From Didymodactylos carnosus (lineage: Eukaryota > Rotifera > Eurotatoria > Philodinida > Philodinidae), in NCBI GenBank assembly GCA_905250885.1, contig CAJNOQ010001814.1, positions 1 through 28,288 on the forward strand: a DNA stretch of 28,288 bases. Direction: 5' to 3'. The notes under the pieces were generated by a model. That model made no database searches. It was not told the origin of the DNA and saw only the letters and a program-made list of their open reading frames with translations. Shown piece after piece: positions 1 to 10,163 of this stretch; the first letter of the stretch is position 1; the number at the start of each line of letters is the position of its first letter. A program made the position numbers and the translations under genes.

Positions 1-1
1 C

Positions 2-661
2 AGTGCAACTCATACATCTACAACTAGTACCTTCAGCAGCGCAACTCATACATCTACAACTAGTACCTTCAGCAGCGCAACTCATACATCTACAACTAGT
101 ACCTTCAGCAGCGCAACTCATACATCTGCAACTAGTATCTTCAGCAGCGCAACTCATACATCTACAACTAGTATCTTCAGCAGCGCAACTCATACATCTA
201 CCATTCACTCGATTGAAACGACTGGAACAACAATGGATACATGTTTAATCATGGATTCAACAATTACTGCCGTTTCACATCCAGGACCAACTTCTTACGA
301 GGCCGAATCACCAACTAATCTGATTACGAATGACACCGAACTACAAAATTGTTCAGATTGTTCTGGTGGATTCAAAATCGGTTTTATAGGCTTTGAAGAG
401 GAACTAACATTTGAAAACATCAATGGTGATACAGGTGGAACGTTTCCACTCACCATTTATTTTGCAACAGGAGAGGATCGAGTGGGCGATATTAGTATAA
501 ATAATGGTGCACCAATCGTCATCAATTACTATAATACGTCAAGCTTTGTACACGTAAACTCAACAACAGTTTCTGTAGTGTTATGTGCAGGATCCAAGAA
601 TACAATTAAATTCTATAATCCAACAAATTATACAGCAGATATCGATCGGATTGTTGTTTAA
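2..661 (+). CDS. Ser/Thr-rich repeat protein with C-terminal CBM6/35-like domain (3' part only)
   Basis: The frame is open from base 2 to a TAA at 659-661 (219 residues); the start lies outside the window. The first ~65 residues are 12-residue tandem repeats reading ATHTSTTSTFSS, a Ser/Thr-rich, probably O-glycosylated mucin-like stalk. The last ~130 residues look like a carbohydrate-binding beta-sandwich of the CBM6/CBM35 kind: a YEAE opening, a GGFKIGFIG stretch, a central TIYFATGEDR strand, LCAGSKNTIKF, and a terminal IDRIVV. Cysteines in NCSDCSGG and LCAG suggest an extracellular, disulfide-bonded domain. The competing frame across the repeats (QLIHLQLVPSAA) is also open but ends at 248, while the Ser/Thr frame runs on into the domain, so I take the latter as coding. 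The likely role is sugar binding at the cell surface or in secretions; any catalytic domain would lie upstream, off the window. The family call is by eye. Confidence 0.62.
   Translation, partial: SATHTSTTSTFSSATHTSTTSTFSSATHTSTTSTFSSATHTSATSIFSSATHTSTTSIFSSATHTSTIHSIETTGTTMDTCLIMDSTITAVSHPGPTSYEAESPTNLITNDTELQNCSDCSGGFKIGFIGFEEELTFENINGDTGGTFPLTIYFATGEDRVGDISINNGAPIVINYYNTSSFVHVNSTTVSVVLCAGSKNTIKFYNPTNYTADIDRIVV
5..202 (+). repeat. 36-bp coding tandem repeat, about 5.5 copies
   Basis: Units start at 5, 41, 77, 113, 149 and 185; the last is cut after about 18 bp. The first three units are identical. The fourth and fifth carry single substitutions (aca to gca near 128; acc to atc in both). The period is a multiple of three, so copy-number change keeps the frame. 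The homogeneity suggests recent expansion or gene conversion. The array may continue to the left of the window. Confidence 0.93.
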
Positions 662-1560
662 TTATTTGATTTTACAATCGGAAAAGGAAAGCTGAGATCT
701 GCCAGATAAACGATAAGAAAAATCTGACTTATTGTTTGTTTGTTTTTTCATATCAATTTTTGGGATGTTGAAGCACTGCCTAGTTCCCGCAGAAGGTAAT
801 GTCACTAAAAATTTATTGTATTACCTTTCCATTCTACAGTCTTTGTTTAAAAAAACTTTTTGAATGTGTATCATGTTTATATAAGTCAATATCGGCCAGA
901 TAAAGTTGTGGTTTTCTATTCATTGTGGAATACGTTAAAATTTTACTCCTGACTAAGCCGCGAATGAGAGTTAAAATTCATGAAATGCTGTAAATTAACG
1001 GATTTTTGTAACTATTCTCAAATTATATATTTTTTATTCATTTTATGTTTTTAACCATTAACGTTTTTAATAAAATATATATCTGACCAATCTAATTTAA
1101 GGGGGTTCCCTCCCCATTTAGATTTTATTCATACCTTTTGAGTTTTCCAAAAAACCTTGGTTTTTGCATGTAAAATGTCTATGTTTTTCAGCCTAAGATC
1201 GTTTGTGGCAAACACTAATGGCATATTCAGAATCAGCTCGCCAAACTGGCTCGAACCATGTATAATACAATGAGTTTCGAATCGAAAAACTATCTGTTGA
1301 AATTTTCTCATGAACCTACAAAAGTGATTTTCCAAAGCAATGATTTTTTCTGAAAACGTTTATTTTTCAAGATCAAATTCCAGTCACACGTCGAACTTTG
1401 TAGATAAAGATTATGGCATGGTGAGGGTGCCAGATGGTCGAGAAAGACTAAAAAACTGATTGCACCATGTTATCGAAGAAAAGTCCGAGTAAAACATGGT
1501 GTAATCAAGTCCGAAAAACGAAGCGAGAGCTATTTACAAAGCGGAAAATCGATAATGCAT

Positions 1561-1748
1561 GACTTTCTTAAGGTATGCACAGGACTTTCTTGAAGTATGT
1601 ACATGAGTTTCTTAGGGTATGTACATTGTTTTAGATATTTTTCCCCTCATGCGCATACTTCAAGCAACTCAAGCACATACCTCAAGCGTTTTGCATGAGT
1701 AAGAAATTCATGTGCATGGAGACAAATCTTGAGGTATATGTGCTTGAG
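1561..1748. repeat. Cluster of ~22-bp repeats in mixed orientation
   Basis: Three head-to-tail 22-bp copies lie at 1561-1582, 1583-1604 and 1605-1626, with the shared core tttctt-(a/g)(a/g)-gtatg. They are followed by two copies on the opposite strand at about 1649-1688 (catacttcaag and cacatacctcaag). A further direct copy lies at 1728-1748. The arms ctcaagcacatacctcaag (1668-1686) and 1728-1748 form a near-perfect inverted repeat. It is probably part of a decayed element or a small satellite seed. Confidence 0.75.
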
Positions 1749-1805
1749 AAGAAAAGCTTCACTAGGGTACTTTCACCTTAAATTTAAAACATATCAACGT
1801 TAAAA

Positions 1806-1940
1806 AAAAATTAAGTTCTTTTCGAGTCGCTGAAAAAAGCTTTTACGTATTCAGCACACTCAATAACCTTGAAGATTTTCTATTGTTGACAAGAGGTACT
1901 ACCAAGCACTTTTCAGCGACTCTAAATGAACTTTATTTTT
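1806..1940. repeat. Inverted-repeat (hairpin / short MITE-like) element
   Basis: The arms at 1806-1836 and 1910-1940 are reverse complements over about 31 bp with only a few mismatches. The inner 13 bp (gagtcgctgaaaa against ttttcagcgactc) match perfectly. The loop is about 73 bp. No clear target-site duplication was identified. It is most simply a short foldback element. Confidence 0.65.
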
Positions 1941-2950
1941 CTGTCGGTGATATGAATTCATAAATCGTACAACAACGTTTCAAAACTAGGAAACTCCATG
2001 CTCAATTATAATTGCATAATATGCTTAGTCAATGGTGAGACAGAAAATTTTTTCGAACGTTTTTTTAAGACTCAAAATTGTAAAAATATCTTTTTCGCAT
2101 GTAAAACTATCACATAGTTTTTGGTCTTCAAACTTTTTTGAGCGGTGTATGAGTCTTTTAAATGTAACGTGGAAGTAGTTTAGGCTAAAAGTACAAGTTT
2201 TCATAAAAGGCCAGGTGTTTTTCGTTAAGTTTTTGCACTATTTTTCAAGCAGCAAACATGGTCAGGAGACTCTAACTGGTTAATTACATATGCTTCTACA
2301 AGTGATCGAATCCCTGAGACCCCTAAGTAATACTGTGATGCACTTCTATAAACCTCTGACTATAATCTACTTCGCAGGACCTAACAGTTCTCTTTCGACA
2401 TACAATCTGTGATAAATACTTTTAAGTTTGAAGTCAAGATCGATAGATAGCGCTTTTCACCGTTACTAGAATTGGGAGTTTTATGCTGGGCAAAAATGTT
2501 TTTATTAACCAATCAAAAATACGAAAACTGATCGGTGAAGACATCAAACTTTTACCGTAACTGCTTTTTTGTTTGAAGACAAAAACCAAGTTGTATAACT
2601 TATGCGACGATCGAACATACAATAGTTTTAACAACAAAACATAGATTTATGTTAAAATGAAAGTTTCTAGTTGGAGCAAGAGAGAGCAAACATATATTGT
2701 CACTTAAAGAATGTTATTCATGTTTTGCTTTGCAATTTTTTTCGCTTTGGATCTTTAACTTATTAGATTGTCGGCCAGACTTTATTTTTCTCTAGCCGCT
2801 GTCCGCAGAAAATTTCGCTTTTGTCTTATAACTGTTTGTTAAAATTTAAGTTTACTATCCTAGTCAAAAGCAATCTTCCCGTTGGTTGTTCTCTTATTTG
2901 CGTGATTATCATACTGTTCGTAACATTTCTTCAACTGTGTATCACTTACT

Positions 2951-2957
2951 TTTGTAG
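2951..2957 (+). promoter_or_regulatory. Possible splice acceptor upstream of the PICK1 start
   Basis: The sequence tttgtag, preceded by a pyrimidine-rich run, lies 27 bp before the ATG at 2985. It could be the 3' splice site of a 5'-UTR intron or a spliced-leader addition site, since trans-splicing is known in bdelloid rotifers. It was identified by motif only. Confidence 0.3.
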
Positions 2958-2984
2958 AAAATCTAGAGTAAACGTACACAAAAT

Positions 2985-5900
2985 ATGGATTACGGCGATA
3001 TAGAAGAAGATACACTGTACGTATAGAAACTCTTTGAAACAACAGTTTTAGATTTAAAGGAATGTTTTCTCTAGGGGTATGATAGTCACATCTGGCACAT
3101 GTACGTTGAAAAAAGATCCACAAAATTTAGTGGGGATTAGTATTGGTGGAGGTGCCCCACTATGCCCGTGTGTGTACATTGTTCAAGTATTCGACAATAC
3201 ATCAGCATCACGTGATGGACTTTTAGCTGCCGGTAATCTTACCAAACTTCTTTTGATAAATCCAAAATTTTATTTGCTTTATTTCTTTCAAAGGAGACGA
3301 AATTGTATCTGTTAATAGTAAATCTGTTAAAGGTCGAACAAAGGTTGAAGTTGCAAAACTAATACAAGCGACTAAAGTTTGTTAAAGAATATAGTCATTA
3401 AAAAGAACATGCAATAGACTTGTTCTATCTTCGTTTTAGGCAGAAGTAACAATTCATTATAATAAATTACATGCTGATCAAAAACAAGGAAAGACACTTG
3501 ATATAGGTTAGTCACTATATACAAACAGTCTAAATATAGTGAATAAGTGTTGCTTTTTTTAATTTTCTTAGTGTTAAAGAAAATGAAACACCGCGTGGTT
3601 GAAACTATGAGCTCGACGACGGCTGATGCTTTAGGTCTTAGTCGAGCAATCTTATGCAATGGTAAAGCGTTATATGTTTTATTCTAGTTCGAGTAAAATA
3701 TATATCTGATTTCTTCTTTAGATGGTTTAATTAAAAAATTAGATGAATTAGAGCGTATGATTGTTTATTTATCTTTTTTTTCAACAAATCCACAATTTAA
3801 TAAACATTCTAGGGACAGCTGATTTATATCGGGGTCTAATTGATCACACACACGGAGTATTAAAAGCTATATTTGAATTAGCTCATACACATCGAAATTT
3901 TGGTAATGCCTTCGCTAATATTGGTGCACGAGAACCGCAACTAAAAGCAAGTGAAGCGTTCACAAAATTTGGCGAAGCACATAGACAAATAGATCGATAT
4001 GCCATTACATTATTAAGAACAGTGAAACCGGTATATTTATTTTTTTAGTACTACTTTTTTAACGACTAATTGTGTAGATTCTTTTTTCGTTTAGATGATC
4101 ACAGACTTAAATACGTATTTGAGTAAAGCTATTCCTGACACACGTTTAACAATTCAGAAATATGCTGATGCTAAATTTGAATATCTTGTAAGTTCTGTGG
4201 AAAATTTCATATTTGCACATAAGTATATTTCTATTTTGTTTAGTCGTATTGTTTGAAAGTGAAAGAAATGGACGATGAAGAATATAGTTTTGCAGCATTA
4301 CAAGAACCATTGTATCGTGTTGAAACAGGAAATTATGAATATAGGTGAGAAAAAGATCAATTTTTCTAGTTGTTAATGTACTGTTAAGGTAAGGGACCCT
4401 TTTCAAATTTTGACGTATGAACAAGATCTGTCCTATTTGAAACAATATTCCGAAAACCTAGTTTCACTCGAAAGTTGAAGCTTTCCCTTTCATTTTCAAA
4501 CGCTCATTTATAATAGACTGCCTCGAATGAGCATACTTGAGCAGAACATGTCATTCACTTTTAAACATGCGTGAGATCAAAACGAACAAAGAAAAAGAAT
4601 ATTAACAAGAAATATCTAGTGCATAAGATGAATTTTTCCATTTCCTTTTTTTAGTCGAGCATAAAAATAATATGTTGATGATCAATGGACCTAGGACTGA
4701 GGAACGTTGGTTAACCATTTGATCAGTGGTGCTGAACAGAACGTGCACACTTGTGTCATACTCAGAATTTTTCCTGCCACCCATGAACATTTGTGCCGAA
4801 CAAATGCCAATGAAATTATTTATTGACACATGTGCGCACCCATACTAAATAACTCTTCTCTAGGCACTGGTGTACACCAGTAGTAGCATACTAAACTTTT
4901 CTTAAGGTTATCTATCCCTCATAAGCTATAGTCGAATTATAGTACTCCACAAAAGTAGCGGGCCTCCTGTGACTCCAGAACCATGATAGCTAGGGACTTC
5001 TGATTTTGTGTAGTCATAGCTGTTACCGAATGCTGATCACCCACCAAGTATGGGACTAAACTCACAACAAATACTCTTCGACGACTGTAGACTATCCAAT
5101 CAAAGTATGAAGGTTAACTATTTTGTGGTTCTGGAAATTCATTGAGAACGAACACTCACGATTGAAAGCGAGCGTAAGGAACTAAGGATCGCTCTTTCTA
5201 CTATAGCATCTGCATTCAATGCGCATCATAATTATGAAAAAATAATTATAGAAACCTATGGTTACGAAAAAAGCGTAGGTGAAACTTTTGTCAGAAAGAT
5301 TACACACTCACCATTAACCTAGAAAGAAAATTTTGAATGAAATGTCTTGGGTCGAAAACCAAATGTTAAGTATGCTATTTTACTCAGTTTTGTTTACTGA
5401 TCTCAAATATGTTATTAGTTTTGCTTTAAAGAGAAATGAAAAGGATGAGATAAGCGAAATGACGAAGGTCAGAGGTGAGTGTATAATCTTTCTGACAAAA
5501 GTTTCACCTACGCTTTTCGTAACCATAGGTTTCTATGATTATTTTTTCATAATTATAATGCGCATTGAATGCAGATTCTATAGTAGAAAGAGCGACCCCT
5601 AGTTCCTCATCCTCGCTCGTCTGCGTATGTTTTCTAAAATAGCTGTATTTCACTGACTACTAACAGCCAACTCACAAAATTTTATATCGTGGATACAGTA
5701 GAATCGTGGCTGCATTTTAGTAAAAAGAAAAGGTTTTCACCTGTCTTAGGTCAGGGGCTATTGATATTTTACGAAAAAGACATAAATCGCTTATATCTTA
5801 CGGACCATCTAGTAAAAGAGGCTCATACTTGGTGGGTGATCAACATTCGGTAAGAGCTATGACTACATAAAATTAGAAGTCCCCAGCTATCATGGTTCTG

Positions 5901-7129
5901 GAGTTACAAGGGACCCGCTACTTTTGCGGAGTACTGTAATTGCAGTAAAAGAATTTGTTGACTTAGCTGAATTTTAATTTAGTTTTTTTTAAAATGAATA
6001 CACGAACCTATCTGAGATATTCTCTTCTATTTTATATTTAGATTGATATTACGTTGTCGACAAATGGCACGAGAACGTTTTTCTAAAATGCGTGCCGATG
6101 TTTTAGTTAAACTCGAATTACTTGATCAAAAACATGGTGAGTAAAAGACAGTTAAAGTATAAGAAGTAGAGAAGTATTACGAATAGGAAAATGGTTAGGG
6201 AACAACAAAACCGCTGATACGCTGAGTGTTAATCAGCGTAATAAACTCGAGTGCCTTTATCTTTTAAAATTGACAGGTGAAAAGACTACCAATAGACTAC
6301 TAAAAAAGAATACTGGCATCTGTCGGTAGACATATTTAGTAATGTAAAAATTCTAGACAATTATTGTTATATCTCGTTCTATTCAACCGCCATCGTTTCT
6401 TGTTAGTTTAGTTTTTTAAACTTAGATCTTATTTATTATTTATCTAAATGTTCGTGTGTTTCTTTCTATTTGTTTTTATGCATTTCTCACGATGTTAAAC
6501 AGGATCATGTAGGATATGATATCTCCTCACTCCACTATCACTATGATTTTCTTTAATGTAATTTTTTGAATTCCTTATTTCAGCAAGCTCTCAATCATGT
6601 TGACCGAAGTCAAGAGTGTTATAACCACATTTAATTTTTAAATGTGTTTTGTTATTAAAATTTTTACTGTCAGTGCGGCTGTAACTCCCATAACCTAGTT
6701 CAACATAATTAAAAGTTTATTAAAATCAATATAATAAAGTTAATTGAATCATCTAGTTTAGCGATAATGATATATTAAAACCTCACTTACTTGTTTGCGT
6801 GTGCCTTTATAGAAGTTATAATATACCTTTTTTTCTCTCTTTTGATCAAGCTGATTAGAGTTTTTATTATTATTTTAGTTCAAGATATTGTCTTTCAGTT
6901 ACATCGATTTATAACAGCATTAGATAAGTATCATAAAGATTGTTATGAAACAATGAAAGAAGCAGACATATTTCCAATTGAAGTTGATCTAACATTACCA
7001 ACGTCAAAACATTTAACAAATAATGATGAAGAGGAGGAAGATGAGTATGTAGGCGATGAACTCGAAAATGATTATGAACTAAATCAAACACAAGATACTA
7101 AAGATGCTGATCTATTAAACATCGATTAA
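2985..7129 (+). CDS. PICK1: PICK1 orthologue, PDZ-BAR membrane-trafficking scaffold
   Basis: Coding exons: 2985-3016, 3075-3232, 3294-3376, 3440-3506, 3572-3661, 3722-3754, 3813-4030, 4095-4187, 4244-4344, 6042-6136, 6879-7129. All introns are GT-AG and in frame, giving 406 residues (human PICK1 is about 415). The N terminus is acidic (DIEED). The PDZ domain spans about residues 20-103, with VGISIGGG as carboxylate-binding loop and the family's CPC motif at 41-43. The linker (TADALGLSRAILCNDGL) leads into a BAR domain (~140-355), for example TDLNTYLSKAIPDTRLTI and LKVKEMDDEEY. The C-terminal tail (~372-406) is acidic, as in the family. In animals PICK1 is a cytosolic, membrane-bound dimer that senses curvature and binds C termini of receptors and PKC-alpha. 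Introns 1-8 are short; intron 9 (1697 bp) and intron 10 (742 bp) are exceptional, and intron 9 carries a transposon. The start fits the family N terminus. Confidence 0.95.
4940..5936. mobile_element. Foldback / MITE-like DNA transposon with TA target duplication
   Basis: The outer arms 4940-5055 and 5821-5936 are near-identical reverse complements of about 116 bp. They begin (t/c)agtactcc(a/g)caaaagtagcggg and are flanked by TA on both sides (4938-4939 and 5937-5938), inside matching aatTA / TAatt context. The TA duplication and the cagtactcc-type terminus suggest a non-autonomous Tc1/mariner-like element; the superfamily is inferred. No transposase frame is present: the 89-codon open frame at 5333-5602 is largely the complement of the inner arm and shows no family features. 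The arms retain high identity, so the insertion may be fairly young. Confidence 0.75.
5168..5620. repeat. Inner inverted repeat nested within the PICK1 intron element
   Basis: A second pair of arms, 5168-5312 and 5474-5620, are reverse complements over about 145 bp with scattered mismatches (for example the ctctttctactatag and cattcaatgcgca segments) around a ~160-bp loop. The sequences between outer and inner arms (5056-5167 and 5621-5820) do not match each other and differ in length. That fits either a nested insertion or a composite foldback element. Confidence 0.75.
6137..6878 (+). other. PICK1 intron 10
   Basis: A 742-bp intron (gtgagt to tattttag) separates LLDQKH from VQDIVFQL. It is AT-rich. 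I see no repeat arms, conserved frame or RNA gene in it. Confidence 0.85.
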
Positions 7130-7812
7130 TGTTTTATCTGGATGAACTATGAGTGCAATAAGAATCAGACACGCTCAACTTTTGAAAAATATTGTTAATG
7201 CAAAACCATATGTTTTCCACACATGATAAGAAACAACGATTTTGGCGTCTACTAGACGACATTCATTTTGATCTGTTTTGTTTTCACACTTATATGAATC
7301 TCTATTTTGTTCATGTCATCTTTTGAAGTTTTAGTTTTTTAAGGGCATTGTACAGTGACTAATTTATTTATTTTTTCTAATGATTGTTTATTAAAGTACA
7401 CATATTTTCTTCCATTCCAAAAATGTTATGTTTTCTTTTCGTCTCTTTTTCTGATTAAGTATTTGTTAGTTGATAGAAATCTCGTAACTGGATCTGTATG
7501 AATATTTCTACTTTATTTGTTTACATTTGATGTCTTTTCTTTTAGCTTTTTGATGTTATCAATGGTAAGATGTATTATTGAATAATTAATATAACATGTT
7601 CTGTTGAACGCAATAATTTTGAATACCAAATCTATACAATACATACCTATGCTCCTGAATTATTCATTTTACTTATAAAGTTCCGTGTACTATCACAGAT
7701 TTAAGGACTTTATTAAATTAGATAAAGAAAAATGCTGTACATTATTGCGTGCATGAATAAAAAAAGATGTATTATTTTATGCGCTATTCAAGTTCTGGTG
7801 TAACACATCATT
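7130..7812. other. Convergent 3' region between PICK1 and the cathepsin gene
   Basis: These 683 bp lie between two stop codons facing each other. For PICK1 the + strand has ATTAAA (7390-7395) and AATAAA (7756-7761). For the cathepsin gene the - strand has AATAAA at 7714-7709, about 100 nt past its stop. If the distal PICK1 signal is used, the two 3' UTRs overlap. No other gene is visible. Confidence 0.55.
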
Positions 7813-9119
<1,307 letters not shown>

Positions 9120-9204
9120 TGTTCTTGGTGTAAAGGGTTTATGTGTGAATGTACGTTAGTAGCAGCAATGGCTATTGAACTTTTCCAGTAGTTCTTCATA
9201 TACG

Positions 9205-9215
9205 TATATATATAT
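9205..9215 (-). promoter_or_regulatory. TATA-like run upstream of the cathepsin gene
   Basis: An alternating TA run lies about 86-96 bp upstream of the cathepsin start codon, at a distance compatible with a core promoter. In AT-rich DNA such a run can arise by chance. Closer to the start, the - strand also has tactaac followed by caag just before the ATG, a possible branch point and acceptor for leader splicing. Confidence 0.22.
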
Positions 9216-9254
9216 GATACATTTTTCACCTTGTCATTGTTTGAATTATGATAG

Positions 9255-9492
9255 CGGGTTACTGAGTACTCTGACCCATGTCAAACAAAAGATGTTGGAT
9301 ATCGTGATGAAAGAACGTGGAAGAATGAAGTGGAACATGAGACAAATCTTTGTCAAAGGTGACGTCTTTATACTTGTAATAAAAATGATCACGTAAGAAA
9401 TGTCATTCGTACTGTTTGTTTTAGGTGATCTACAGAAAGGATCATTATCATGTTTAAACAACTTTCGTAAGAGAATTGCCCAGAAAGAATAA
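9255..9492 (+). other. Unassigned coding-like island with a plausible 66-bp intron
   Basis: After an acceptor-like atgatag (AG at 9253-9254), bases 9255-9358 read openly (LTHVKQKMLDIVMKERGR...). A GT at 9359 and ttttag ending at 9424 would remove 66 bp, and the frame continues GDLQKGSLSCLNNFRKR to a TAA at 9490-9492. The intron size and the amino-acid mix resemble real exons in this window. I do not recognise the protein and see no upstream exon. It could be the 3' end of an unknown gene, a pseudogene, or chance. Confidence 0.3.
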
Positions 9493-9699
9493 GAATTCGG
9501 AGGATATGTTTAGCAAAGCTGAAGAAAAACTGAATTTTGACTTCAACGGAAATTTGCTTAGCTACACTATTACTTAAAAAGCCTATCTTAATGAGAAAGA
9601 AAATATTTTGAGCTGAAATCTCAGAGATCCCTTCTCCATTTGTTTTGCTACACTGATCTTTTTTGTAAAATTAATGTGTTATCCATGGTGAAATTTTAG

Positions 9700-10163
9700 T
9701 AGCATTCACATTGTGAAACGAACGGTCAACATCGGGCGGACATGTGTGAAAAAAATTGAGATCTGTGTGCATGCGTGCGATGATCACGAAACTTTTCCTC
9801 TTCATGATTTTTACGCGTACTGGACACGAGTGAAAGCCACAAAATGGTTTGACATACCTAAGAAGTCATTTCTGCTTGTGAACCCCTTGAATGATGGAAA
9901 GCTCATGCGTAATGGTGTGTTTGATGCCGCAAATGCATGGCCAGAGCGCATTGTAATTTCGGTAAAAATTTTTCCAAAATATGTATGCTTTGCTCTATGC
10001 AGCGAATGAAAAAAAAATTTTTCCTGATGCTGATTCGAATATCGCATTTATTTTAAGTGAGAAATGTTTCTTGAGTGAAAAAAAACACATTTTGCCTGTA
10101 AAAATCGAAGCTTTTGGAAACGGTATGTTGAAGTATGGAAAAGGTTGTGCTATTTTGCATTAA
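9700..10163 (+). pseudogene. Possible decayed gene fragment (unassigned)
   Basis: Following an acceptor-like attttag (AG at 9698-9699), bases 9700-9961 are open and noticeably less AT-rich than their surroundings, encoding a mixed hydrophilic stretch (for example HDFYAYWTRVKATKWFDI and GVFDAANAWPERIVIS). A GT at 9962 and a gcag ending at 10002 would bound a ~41-bp intron. Downstream, another coding-like stretch (KKIFPDADSNIAFILSEK) runs to TAA at 10161-10163. Its frame does not join the first piece by that intron: in the joined frame a stop appears after about 17 codons. This suggests a broken gene or a different splice pattern. The product is not recognised. Confidence 0.28.

Larger units (their letters stand above)
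662..2984. other. Intergenic region between the CBM-like gene and PICK1
   Basis: This is AT-rich sequence with no believable coding frame; the small open frames (for example on the - strand at 1129-1335 and 2434-2637) show no family features. AATAAA at 1069-1074 could be a distant poly(A) signal for the upstream gene. The region holds the 22-bp repeat cluster (1561-1748) and a hairpin element (1806-1940), listed separately. I see nothing else definable. Confidence 0.6.
4345..6041 (+). other. PICK1 intron 9, enlarged by a mobile element
   Basis: This intron is 1697 bp, against about 56-80 bp for introns 1-8. It splits the arginine codon of NYEYR|LILRCR. Bases 4345-4937 and 5939-6041 are AT-rich with nothing recognisable. 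The centre is the inverted-repeat element at 4940-5936. Both splice sites (gtgaga and tatatttag) look functional. Confidence 0.9.

Noticed and set aside
5-202. CRISPR-like array
   Set aside because: The units are contiguous with no unique spacers, the period keeps codon frame, and the context is eukaryotic.
3-248. 81-codon frame of LIHLQLVPSAAQ repeats
   Set aside because: It is a different frame of the 36-bp repeat. The Ser/Thr frame is continuous with the downstream domain, while this one ends at 248.
1129-1335. 68-codon open frame on the - strand
   Set aside because: No family features, splice context or compositional signal; consistent with chance in intergenic DNA.
5333-5602. 89-codon open frame inside the PICK1 intron element
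   Set aside because: It overlaps the inner inverted-repeat arm and shows no transposase motifs.
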